NCBI RefSeq assembly: GCF_000814005.1
Contig: NZ_JWLK01000002.1
Location: forward strand, 310,001 to 374,000
Direction: 5' to 3'
DNA: 64,000 bases
DNA from: Ruegeria sp. ANG-S4
GTDB taxonomy: Bacteria > Pseudomonadota > Alphaproteobacteria > Rhodobacterales > Rhodobacteraceae
The translations under genes and the position numbers were made by a program. This document shows positions 18,544 through 26,501 of the stretch, piece by piece. Every line of letters starts with the position of its first letter. Positions within the stretch are counted from its first letter, which is position 1. The notes below the pieces were generated by a model. That model saw nothing but the letters and a program-made list of their open reading frames with translations. It ran no database searches and was not told the DNA's origin.

Positions 18544-19944
18544 TTACACTGAGGGATAGCAGAAACTGTCGGTCGAACAGTCTCCTCCCTCAAGCCGGAT
18601 TTGGTGCGCGCGTGTGCCCTCTGGGAAATCCACATAAAACTCGGAGTCCAGCGCAAAGCTGCCGTCCTCGCCGACGTTTGCCATCACCATCTGACCGCCT
18701 TCGTGATCCGGGTAGAACTGGTTATCCCAAGTGGAATACAGCGAGTTGGTCCAATAAACGCGCTTTCCGTCGCGGCTGATTTCAACCATCTGCGGCCCAT
18801 AGACAAAATCCTTGCCGTTGGGGTGTTTGGTCTCTCGCGCGATGCCGCCAAGTTCGACTTTGCCGTTCAGGACCGGGTTGAACGGATCAGACACGTCGTA
18901 TTGGTGCATCTCGCCCAGCCCCCAGCACGCGACATACAAGTACTTGTCGTCCAGGCTTAGGTCGATATCCGTAACCAAAGGTGGAACGGCGCTAAAGCCT
19001 TTCAGCAACTCCGGCAAGTTCTCGGGATCCTCCGGGCGCGGGTCGATCGTGATCACCTTTTTAGCCTGCCAGTTGCCGTCGTCATCGCGCCACCAGGTGA
19101 AGATCGCACCCTGCAAGTTGGTTGTGTCCACCACCACACCGCAGAACCCGTAGGATTTGGTCGGATCATGTGCCGGTCGGATCTCCAACGCCATTTGGTA
19201 GTTTTCGCCAAAGTCGATTGTCTGGATGTTTCTGCGCGCGCGCAGGTCCCAAAAGTGGATCGAATGACCGTACTTGTTGCTGAGCAGGTCCTCGGGCACC
19301 ACGCCGTTTTCGAATTGCGGCGGCAGCCCCCACTCTGAACTGACCATGTAGTCTTGCGGCAGGTTCCACCAGAAATCGTAGTGTTTATCCTGCTTGCCGC
19401 GATCCATTTCATAGCGGCCGATTATCTCGAAGCTTTCGCAATCCATGATGAAAATGCCCGGAGGTCCGTCAGTGCCATCCGGTCCGGCCCCGCCAAGGGT
19501 CGAGACATAGATGCCCTCGGGGCCGCAATGGATCGTATGCGGGCGCGAGTAACCGGTTTTGGCAAACACTTCTTCCGGCTCGATTATTTTGTGAATCTTC
19601 GCCTCAAGAGGTTCCTTGACGTCAAAGATGTAGATGCGGCTCGAACGGATGCCCGGTACGATCAGATAGCGTCGTTCCAAAAACGCGTGCCCTGATAGCG
19701 GCGACAGCGACGAAGAGCATGCGTTCCACCCGAAATGATGGAATTCATCGCCCGTCGTTGGCGTCATTACCTTGTGCACAATCTGTCCGTAGGTGTCGGA
19801 ACCTGATCGCAGGTCGATTACGGCCAGCCCATCGTGATGACCGGCGTCCTTTCCAAGCATTATTGTAAAGGCAAAGTTCTCAACCGGCGCTTCCATTGCC
19901 AGTTTCGGCGACGCGTGAAACGTCGGGTCTGGTCGTAAGTTCAT
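18544..19944 (-). CDS. Selenium-binding protein 56 / methanethiol oxidase-like protein
   Basis: A 466-residue SBP56-family protein, recognised along its length by GDEFHHFGWNACSS, SRPHTIHCGPEGIYVS, WGLPPQFENG, YGHSIHFWDLR and a terminal EGGDCSTDS. Human SELENBP1 and bacterial MtoX of this family oxidise methanethiol to H2S, formaldehyde and H2O2, using copper and conserved His residues. Unlike characterised MtoX, this protein shows no signal peptide and would be cytoplasmic. It carries an extra C-terminal SFCYPSV tail. It lies between an IclR regulator (70 bases upstream, same strand) and a membrane protein (6 bases downstream). Methanethiol oxidase activity is plausible, not proven. Confidence 0.85.
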   Translation of the reverse strand: MNLRPDPTFHASPKLAMEAPVENFAFTIMLGKDAGHHDGLAVIDLRSGSDTYGQIVHKVMTPTTGDEFHHFGWNACSSSLSPLSGHAFLERRYLIVPGIRSSRIYIFDVKEPLEAKIHKIIEPEEVFAKTGYSRPHTIHCGPEGIYVSTLGGAGPDGTDGPPGIFIMDCESFEIIGRYEMDRGKQDKHYDFWWNLPQDYMVSSEWGLPPQFENGVVPEDLLSNKYGHSIHFWDLRARRNIQTIDFGENYQMALEIRPAHDPTKSYGFCGVVVDTTNLQGAIFTWWRDDDGNWQAKKVITIDPRPEDPENLPELLKGFSAVPPLVTDIDLSLDDKYLYVACWGLGEMHQYDVSDPFNPVLNGKVELGGIARETKHPNGKDFVYGPQMVEISRDGKRVYWTNSLYSTWDNQFYPDHEGGQMVMANVGEDGSFALDSEFYVDFPEGTRAHQIRLEGGDCSTDSFCYPSV

Positions 19945-20014
19945 TTCAGTCCTCCCATTTAAAATTGCCCCTTGTTTTTGGGGCGCTGCTGCAATCGCAG
20001 GAGAAGCATCTCCT

Positions 20015-20773
20015 CTACACTTCTCCGACGTTGCAAAGTTGTATGGCGGCGCTGATCTTCGTCGCCAGTTCTTTCAATTGGGCTCCAATCTCTTGTCTGT
20101 AGTCATGCCCGAACCTTCGGACCGGTCCCACAGCTCCTACGCTGAATGTGACACCGATCCGTCCCACCGCAACCGGTGCTGCGACACTGGAAATTCCTAT
20201 GTCGATTTCCTGATCACAATCAGCATAGCCCTGCTTCTTGATCAGGCTGAATTCGTCCATCAGGTCTTTGCGCGTCGTTTTAGTATGATCCGTGAACGCC
20301 TTGAGCGTACCATTCAGGATCGTTTCCTGAAAGTCAGGCTCGGCAAAAGCCGCGATTGCTTTTGAGCACGAGCAGGCGTGCATGGGCCGTTCACCAATTC
20401 CGGGATGGATGAACGCCCGGCCGGGATCTTTGGGCGTCTCAACATGAATGATCTCGATCCTGTTGTCGCGAAAGCGGGCCAGAAACACCGTTTCGTTGTA
20501 GGTCTCAGCGGCAGAGCGCAACAGCGGGGCGGAGACGCGGCGCACGTCGATATCCGATTTGCCCAGCAGGGCAATGCGAATGAGTCGCTCGCCGATGATG
20601 TACCGACCATCTTCGTTGGGCTCCTCTATTAAGCCCTGTTCCAAGAGCGTCTGAAATAATCGGTAACACGTTGGTTTAGGTATGCCGCTGGCGGCCTGCA
20701 CTTCTGAGGCGGTTACCGGCCGTCCGACAACGGCGACGATTTCCAGCAATCGTATGAGGCGCTCAAGATGCAT
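20015..20773 (-). CDS. IclR-family transcriptional regulator
   Basis: A 252-residue regulator with an N-terminal winged helix (VTASEVQAASGIPKPTCYRL, residues about 20-39) and an IclR effector domain (about 75-245) containing the HACSCSKAIAAF segment. It heads a likely operon with the SBP56-like gene and the membrane protein on the same strand, so it probably controls them. Effector unknown. Confidence 0.88.
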   Translation of the reverse strand: MHLERLIRLLEIVAVVGRPVTASEVQAASGIPKPTCYRLFQTLLEQGLIEEPNEDGRYIIGERLIRIALLGKSDIDVRRVSAPLLRSAAETYNETVFLARFRDNRIEIIHVETPKDPGRAFIHPGIGERPMHACSCSKAIAAFAEPDFQETILNGTLKAFTDHTKTTRKDLMDEFSLIKKQGYADCDQEIDIGISSVAAPVAVGRIGVTFSVGAVGPVRRFGHDYRQEIGAQLKELATKISAAIQLCNVGEV

Positions 20774-20914
20774 CCGTACGAGCCACTACCGGATTGTGAG
20801 ATAGACTCTCATAAAACGATAACACACTAGGATTGGTCAAGTTCCATCTGGGAACGAAGGAATGGACAAGAAAACCCTGAGATGGCCGCAAAAATGTTGC
20901 CTCACCCGTAAGGT

Positions 20915-21931
20915 TCAGGTTTTTCTTCGGGCCGACTGCCTTTGAACGAGAGTGGCCTCAAGCATTTCTGCCCTAGGAATCTCTTGATCCGAAATCCAGC
21001 GCGCCAACGCAGCCGCTGCCCTTTCACCCATTGTTGAAACGGGAAGATGTACGGTCGTCAACGGTGGAACCGAAACGGCAGAACTAGGCAAATCATCAAT
21101 GCCAACAAGGGATACATCTTCCGGCACCTTCACACCGCTTGCCTGCAGACCAAACAAAACCCCGAGCGCAACAACATCGGACAGACAAAGAATAGCGTCC
21201 GGTTTATGCGGCAACGCAGCGATCTGTTTACCAACAACAGATCCGCCTTCGAGACTGATGTCCGTTTCGTGGGTGGCAAGTTCAACAGAACAATCGGATG
21301 CGTTCAAACCAGCGAGACGCGCACGGGTTCTGTCATTGTTGTGCACCGGGCCATGCACGACTGCAATTTCGGAATGGCCCAGATCAGCAAGGTGTTCCAA
21401 GGCAATTTGTGCCGCCGCCGCGTTGTCGTACCCGATGGTCGGCAACGGGTTTGCCCTGTCAAAATACGACGTGATGATTGTCGGCAGCATAGTTTGCTCA
21501 ATGAGGTCCTTCAGGCCCGTGTTGTGCGCGGCACCCGTGACAATCAGACCTTCGGCACCAATATCCACCAGTTCTTTTGCCTTTTGCGTCTCGATGTCGG
21601 GGTCGGAATCCGTTGTGGCCACGACCAGCGACAATTGATGCGCCGAAAGCTCTCGTTCAAGCGCAGCAAGAAACCTCGCGAAAATGGCGTTGTCCAAAGT
21701 CGGGATCAACGCGCCGACAAACCTGGTCCGACCCGAGTTTATCGCACGCGCCGCAGCACTTGGAACAAACTTCAAATCGGCAATGGCCGCCTGCACTTTT
21801 TCCCGTGTGTCGGGTTTCACCACACCCGGTTCGTTCAGAACCCGCGAAACTGTTGCAACCGATACTCCGGCGGCCTTTGCAACGTCTCTGAGATTTGATC
21901 GCTTTTTGGGCAATTGGGATTTTTGAGTCAC
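20915..21931 (-). CDS. LacI-family transcriptional regulator of the TMAO operon
   Basis: A LacI regulator with helix-turn-helix and hinge LRDVAKAAGVSVATVSRVLN followed by a periplasmic-binding-protein-like effector domain. The open frame runs to 21997, but the GTG at 21931 is preferred: AAGGAG lies about 11 bases before it, it gives the usual length (338 residues), and it leaves the operator repeats at 21980-22016 outside the coding region. The gene is divergent from the tdm operon and is the obvious candidate regulator of it. The ligand may be TMAO or a related methylamine (inference). Confidence 0.88.
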   Translation of the reverse strand: MTQKSQLPKKRSNLRDVAKAAGVSVATVSRVLNEPGVVKPDTREKVQAAIADLKFVPSAAARAINSGRTRFVGALIPTLDNAIFARFLAALERELSAHQLSLVVATTDSDPDIETQKAKELVDIGAEGLIVTGAAHNTGLKDLIEQTMLPTIITSYFDRANPLPTIGYDNAAAAQIALEHLADLGHSEIAVVHGPVHNNDRTRARLAGLNASDCSVELATHETDISLEGGSVVGKQIAALPHKPDAILCLSDVVALGVLFGLQASGVKVPEDVSLVGIDDLPSSAVSVPPLTTVHLPVSTMGERAAAALARWISDQEIPRAEMLEATLVQRQSARRKT

Positions 21932-21971
21932 CGGGTTTTGGGCTCCTTCTGGGAAGTCCTCGAATAAAGAG

Positions 21972-22016
21972 TTGACATATGTAACTGGTTTCATCAACCT
22001 CTGTAACTAGTTTCAT
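21972..22016 (+). promoter_or_regulatory. Candidate promoter with tandem LacI-type operators
   Basis: A TTGACA -35-like box (21972-21977) is followed by two near-identical 15-base repeats, TGTAACTGGTTTCAT (21980-21994) and TGTAACTAGTTTCAT (22002-22016), spaced 22 bases apart, that is two helical turns. Each is an imperfect palindrome around AACTAGTT, the symmetry expected for LacI-family operators. One copy falls between -35 and -10 and the other near the start site of tdm, a repressing layout. The divergent LacI gene is the likely binder. Confidence 0.65.
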
Positions 22017-22037
22017 AACAGAGAATCCGCCGATACC

Positions 22038-24365
22038 ATGCGAGATGCGTCCGTCTTATCGGAGTTCACGAACATCGGGTTTGACACCCCGGCGCGCCGA
22101 TTTCCCGGATTTCCGAAAGTGTCCGGCACACGCGAGTTTGTTCTGGCCCCGCGCGAGGCTGTGCGTCTGGCACTGAAAGCGGGCGACATGATTTCGGTGG
22201 AAGGGATCTCTGCAACGCGGCCACTGGAGATCGTGGCATTTTCCGAGGACGGACACTCGATGCTGCCGTCGTTGGGTCTGCATCCGACCAGCAGCGTCAA
22301 AAGCGCGTATTTCGACAGCGACCGCTTCAATGACTGGATTGCTTCTTTGGGAGGTGATCCAAAGGCCGCGATAAAAAGCCATTGCCTGGACGATCGCGCC
22401 GACGCTCTCATACTTCGCGCGGACCGGCCTTTAAACGTTTGGGCTATCCGACCAGTTTCACTCGAGGCTCACATTGAAGGATCAGATACCGGCTGCGTCA
22501 CGGTTTCACACAAACCCGCTATCCTGAACGGGCCAGTTTTGCCGCCGCTTCTGGGCGATGTCCGAGACGAGTTCACTGTGCCCAGTGGAACCGCTCTGGC
22601 CTATGAACTGAAAGCCGGCGAATTTGCGCAGATCATTGATGTCGAGGGGCAACAGTGTTCGGATTTCATGGCGCTTCGCAGCGACGGCCTGGATCGCGGT
22701 CAAGAATGGATGATCGACTCGACCGCAACCCGGTCGATGGTTCGCCGCGCCTATCCTGGCCCCGGTCTGCTGGACAAGTTCTTTGACCGCGAAATGCGGC
22801 CTTTGCTGAATGTCGTTCAAGACACGTGCGGGCGTCACGACACTTTCGGGCTGGCTTGTACCGCGCGCGGATACGAGGAACGAGGCTTTCCAGGACATGT
22901 CAACTGTTCTGACAATATGTCGAATGCCCTTGCGCCTTTTGGCGTGGAACGGCGATCTGCATGGCCTGCGATCAATTTTTTCTGGAACACGTGGATCGAC
23001 CCCGTGTCGCATCACATCCAGACCGAGGAATCTCATTCGCGACCCGGTGACTATGTGATCATGCGCGCCATCGAGGATCTGGTCTGCGTGTCAACCGCCT
23101 GCCCTGACGATATCGATCCAATAAACGGCTGGAATCCGACCGACATACATGTGCGGATTTATCGCCCGGAAACACCAATCCGCCGCGCGGTGGCTTATCG
23201 TGAAAAGGAAGATGCCCCGATGTCGATCAGTCAGGAATCTGCGTTTCATGATCGTCTGGCCCCGCTGACACAGCATTTTGCCCCGGCCCGAGACCTTTGG
23301 GCGCCTGTCAGTTATCCCTCTCATGGGACAATCGGAGAATATTGGGCCTGCCGCGAAGCCGTAACCGTTCAGGATATGAGCGGGCTTCGCAAATTCGACA
23401 TCGTCGGCCCGGATGCCGAGGCCTTGATGCAGAAGGCCACGACACGCAACGTGTCCAAACTGCCGGTTTGGCGCGGGTCCTACACGCTGATGTGTGACGA
23501 AAGCGGCGCCGTCATTGATGATGGTACGCTGTTTCGGCTGGCACCAGAAATTTTCCGCTGGTGTTGCGGGTCCGAAGAAAGTGGTCGAACACTGCAGACT
23601 CTTGCCAGCAAACTGGGACTGCAGGCCCGGGTAAACGCGATGCGCAACGCGATGCCCAATCTGGCCATTCAGGGGCCGAAGTCGCGTGATCTGCTGCGCA
23701 AGATTGCGTTCACGCAACCGCATGTTCCATCCCTTGAGCAACTGAAGTGGTTCGGAGTCACGGTCGCCCGGCTGAAAGACCGCGATGGTGCCCCGTTCAT
23801 GCTGACGCGCTCTGGCTACACCGGTGAATTGGGTTATGAGGTCTTTTGCGCCAAGTCAGACGCCGTTGCGATCTGGGATGCCATCATGTCAGCCGGTGAC
23901 GAGTTCGGCATTACCCCGATGGGCTCTGCAGCGCTGGACATCATTCGGATCGAAGCTGGCTTGGCGGCGGCAAATGCTGAATTCGCCGCAGGAATTGATG
24001 CATTCGAAGCCGGTTTGGGCTTTGCCATCGATCTGAACAAAACCGATTTTACAGGCAAGGCCGCGCTGGAGCGCAACGCGCGTGATCCCCGGCGCTTGCT
24101 CAAAGGATTGCTGATCGAATGTGACGACGTGCCGGCGGCAGGTTCTCCTGTCTTTGCAGGCGAACGTCAGGTTGGCGTCGTTACGTCGGCGACACGCTCA
24201 CCCATGCTTGAACATGCGATCGCAATGGCCCGGGTTTCCATAGAGCACGCAGAAAATGGCGTACGGTTGGAAATCGGGCAACTCGACGGCCGGATGAAAC
24301 GGCTTGGTGCCACAGTCTCGGACATTCCATTCATAGACCCGCAACGCAAGCGGGCGCGCGCCTGA
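22038..24365 (+). CDS. tdm: Trimethylamine N-oxide demethylase (DUF1989-GcvT fusion)
   Basis: A 775-residue two-domain protein. Residues about 180-375 form a DUF1989 domain with candidate metal-binding cysteines C207, C264, C274, C290 and C355 (CGRHDTFGLACT, HVNCSDNMSNAL). Residues about 410-770 form a tetrahydrofolate-binding GcvT domain (SGYTGELGYEVF). This DUF1989-GcvT architecture is that of Tdm, which splits TMAO into dimethylamine and formaldehyde and lets the GcvT domain trap formaldehyde on tetrahydrofolate. It heads an operon with a TMAO/betaine-type ABC transporter, which fits. Residues 30-160 look like a diverged half-copy of the DUF1989 start. The ribosome binding site is weak. 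A demethylase for another methylated amine is the alternative. Confidence 0.85.
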   Translation: MRDASVLSEFTNIGFDTPARRFPGFPKVSGTREFVLAPREAVRLALKAGDMISVEGISATRPLEIVAFSEDGHSMLPSLGLHPTSSVKSAYFDSDRFNDWIASLGGDPKAAIKSHCLDDRADALILRADRPLNVWAIRPVSLEAHIEGSDTGCVTVSHKPAILNGPVLPPLLGDVRDEFTVPSGTALAYELKAGEFAQIIDVEGQQCSDFMALRSDGLDRGQEWMIDSTATRSMVRRAYPGPGLLDKFFDREMRPLLNVVQDTCGRHDTFGLACTARGYEERGFPGHVNCSDNMSNALAPFGVERRSAWPAINFFWNTWIDPVSHHIQTEESHSRPGDYVIMRAIEDLVCVSTACPDDIDPINGWNPTDIHVRIYRPETPIRRAVAYREKEDAPMSISQESAFHDRLAPLTQHFAPARDLWAPVSYPSHGTIGEYWACREAVTVQDMSGLRKFDIVGPDAEALMQKATTRNVSKLPVWRGSYTLMCDESGAVIDDGTLFRLAPEIFRWCCGSEESGRTLQTLASKLGLQARVNAMRNAMPNLAIQGPKSRDLLRKIAFTQPHVPSLEQLKWFGVTVARLKDRDGAPFMLTRSGYTGELGYEVFCAKSDAVAIWDAIMSAGDEFGITPMGSAALDIIRIEAGLAAANAEFAAGIDAFEAGLGFAIDLNKTDFTGKAALERNARDPRRLLKGLLIECDDVPAAGSPVFAGERQVGVVTSATRSPMLEHAIAMARVSIEHAENGVRLEIGQLDGRMKRLGATVSDIPFIDPQRKRARA

Positions 24366-24399
24366 AGGCGCATGCAACACAACGCAACAGGAGAAGACG

Positions 24400-25371
24400 A
24401 TGAAACACTTTACAACACTGACTGCGTCCCTCGCCTTGGCCTTGGGCGCCACGACCGCGATGGCGCAGGAAAAGGTCATGGTGGGCGAACCCAGCTGGCC
24501 CGGCGCGAAGATCATGAGCCGCGTCATCGGCCAGGTTATCGAAACCCGCTTGGGCGGCGAAGTTGGATACGCGCCCGGTGCAAACGCCGTGATCTTCGCG
24601 GCAATGGATGGCGGACGCGGCGATATCGATGTGCACCCTGACGTCTGGCTGCCGAACCAGTCTTCGTTTACTGACGAATACGTGGATCAGAAGGGCACGG
24701 TCGGACTCTCGGAAGGCAGCTATGAAGGGCGCGCGGGAATTTGCGTTCCGAACTACATGGTCGACGATCACAACATCAAATCAATCTACGATTTGGCAAC
24801 ACCAGCGGCTCAAGAGCTGTTTGATTCAGACGGCGATGGTATGGGCGAAGTCTGGGTCGGGGCCTCTGGCTGGGCATCGACCAACACGTTCAAGGTGCGT
24901 GTGCGGGATTACGGCATCGAGACCTTCCTTACGCCCACCACTGAAGATGAGACCGTTTTCTACTCGCGCCTGAAAGACCAGGTCGATCAGAAAAAAGGTG
25001 CCGCGTTCTACTGCTATGCTCCGCACTACGTGCATGCATTGTATGACGTGACAATCCTGGAAGAACCCGAACATGACCCGGCGACCTACAAGATGGTGCA
25101 GCCGGATCAGGACGCCGATTGGTTCAACAAATCACACGTCAGCACCGGCGAACCGGTCAAGACCGTTACGGTCGCACACTCAAAATCATTGGAACAACGC
25201 AACCCGGCGGCGGCATCCTTCCTGAGCAACATCAATATGGATGCCGATCAGTTGAGCGGGCTGACCTACGAAGTCGTGGTCAAGGGCCGTGACACCGATG
25301 AAGTGGTTGCCGAATGGGTCGCCGCCAATGGCGACATCGTTGATGGCTGGCTTGGCCTGACCACCAACTGA
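24400..25371 (+). CDS. tmoX: TMAO/betaine ABC transporter substrate-binding protein (TmoX-like)
   Basis: A 323-residue OpuAC-type binding protein with a signal peptide (MKHFTTLTASLALALGATTA, cleavage after AMA). Tryptophans suited to a cation-pi cage for a quaternary or N-oxide methylamine are at 33, 83, 152, 158 and 241. An EF-hand-like DSDGDGMGE loop (142-150) could hold calcium; the Ruegeria TMAO-binding protein TmoX is reported to have Trp-mediated binding and a calcium site. It follows tdm by 34 bases and GGAG precedes the ATG. Glycine betaine or choline binding is the alternative, but the tdm linkage favours TMAO. Confidence 0.83.
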   Translation: MKHFTTLTASLALALGATTAMAQEKVMVGEPSWPGAKIMSRVIGQVIETRLGGEVGYAPGANAVIFAAMDGGRGDIDVHPDVWLPNQSSFTDEYVDQKGTVGLSEGSYEGRAGICVPNYMVDDHNIKSIYDLATPAAQELFDSDGDGMGEVWVGASGWASTNTFKVRVRDYGIETFLTPTTEDETVFYSRLKDQVDQKKGAAFYCYAPHYVHALYDVTILEEPEHDPATYKMVQPDQDADWFNKSHVSTGEPVKTVTVAHSKSLEQRNPAAASFLSNINMDADQLSGLTYEVVVKGRDTDEVVAEWVAANGDIVDGWLGLTTN

Positions 25372-25380
25372 GACCAGAAA

Positions 25381-25408
25381 GCCCCCGGAACTGTTGGAGC
25401 CCGGGGGC
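25381..25408 (+). other. Intercistronic stem-loop after the TMAO binding-protein gene
   Basis: Perfect 8-base-pair GC stem (GCCCCCGG with CCGGGGGC) and a 12-base loop, starting 9 bases after the binding-protein stop and before the ATPase gene. No T-run follows. It probably stabilises the upstream message or attenuates transcription so that binding protein exceeds ATPase. Confidence 0.6.
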
Positions 25409-25441
25409 GCAAACCACAAGACCAACCACGGTGGGACCGGT

Positions 25442-26491
25442 ATGACAGCTGATATCGCAATCGATGCGCGCGGCGTGTGGAAAGTTTTTGGCGAAAAGGC
25501 ACGGGATGCCCTGAATGCCATTCACAATGAAGGGCTGAGCAAGGCAGAAGTTCTGGAGCGTTTCAACTGCGTGGTGGGCGTCGCGGATGCTAGCTTCGAA
25601 ATCGAGCGGGGCGAGTTGTTTTGCGTCATGGGCCTGTCCGGGTCTGGCAAATCCACCCTCGTGCGTCACGTGAACCGTCTGCTGGAGCCGACGGATGGCC
25701 ACATCTATCTGGACGGTGACGACGTGATGGGCCTGAACGACGAGGGCTTGCGCGACCTGCGAAACCGCCGCGTCGCGATGGTGTTCCAGAATTTTGGTCT
25801 GATGCCGCACCGTACGGTGCGCGATAACGTTGCGATGCCGCTTGAGATCCGTGGCACTGGCAAAGCGCGTCGATGGGAAGAGGCTGACCGGGTTCTGGAA
25901 CTGGTGGAACTCAACGGTTGGGAAGACAAATACGCCCACGAACTATCGGGCGGCATGCAGCAACGTGTCGGTCTTGCAAGGGCAATCGCCGCGGACCCTG
26001 AAATCTTGCTGATGGACGAACCATTCTCGGCACTCGATCCGCTGATCCGCAAGCAATTGCAGGACCAGTTTATGGAGCTTAGTCACAAGCTTAACAAAAC
26101 CACGATGTTCATTACGCACGATCTGGACGAAGCCATCCGCATCGGCCACCGGATCGCGATCATGAAAGACGGACGCATCGTGCAAATTGGAACGCCGGAA
26201 GAGATTATTCTGAATCCGGCCGACGATTACGTTGCTGACTTTGTGGCCGGTATTTCTAAGCTCAACATGATCTTCGCCCATGCGGTGATGAAACCGGTGG
26301 ACGAATTTGAAGCGCATCACGGCGAAGTCCCAAATGACGCGAAAGAGGCCCATCCGGATATGGACCTGTCCGACCTCATGAATCTTTGCGTCGACGGACA
26401 CGGCGTTGTTGCGGTCACTCAGGACGGCAAGACGGTGGGCGTGATCAACCGCGCAGGTTTGATCCGCGCCATACAGGACAGCCAGGCATAA
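25442..26491 (+). CDS. TMAO/betaine ABC transporter ATP-binding protein
   Basis: A 349-residue ATPase of the ProV/OpuAA type. Walker A GLSGSGKSTLVRHVNRLLEP, signature LSGGMQQRVGLARA and Walker B ILLMDEPFSALDPLI are present, with the ALNAIHNEGLSKAEVLE segment before Walker A that marks quaternary-amine transporters. The C-terminal part (about 275-349) reads as a single CBS-like regulatory region rather than the usual pair. The ATG at 25442 follows GGTGGGA; an in-frame ATG at 25394 lies within the stem-loop region and is rejected. Corresponds to one of TmoW/TmoV. Confidence 0.88.
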   Translation: MTADIAIDARGVWKVFGEKARDALNAIHNEGLSKAEVLERFNCVVGVADASFEIERGELFCVMGLSGSGKSTLVRHVNRLLEPTDGHIYLDGDDVMGLNDEGLRDLRNRRVAMVFQNFGLMPHRTVRDNVAMPLEIRGTGKARRWEEADRVLELVELNGWEDKYAHELSGGMQQRVGLARAIAADPEILLMDEPFSALDPLIRKQLQDQFMELSHKLNKTTMFITHDLDEAIRIGHRIAIMKDGRIVQIGTPEEIILNPADDYVADFVAGISKLNMIFAHAVMKPVDEFEAHHGEVPNDAKEAHPDMDLSDLMNLCVDGHGVVAVTQDGKTVGVINRAGLIRAIQDSQA

Positions 26492-26501
26492 GGGGACGGT
26501 G

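Noticed and set aside
21932..21997. Upstream extension of the LacI gene to TTG/ATG near 21994-21997
   Set aside because: It would place an operator repeat inside the coding region, and a GTG with a good ribosome binding site at 21931 gives the usual family length.
22038..24365. DMSP demethylase DmdA as an explanation of the GcvT domain
   Set aside because: DmdA is about 365 residues and lacks a DUF1989 domain; the fusion architecture is that of Tdm.
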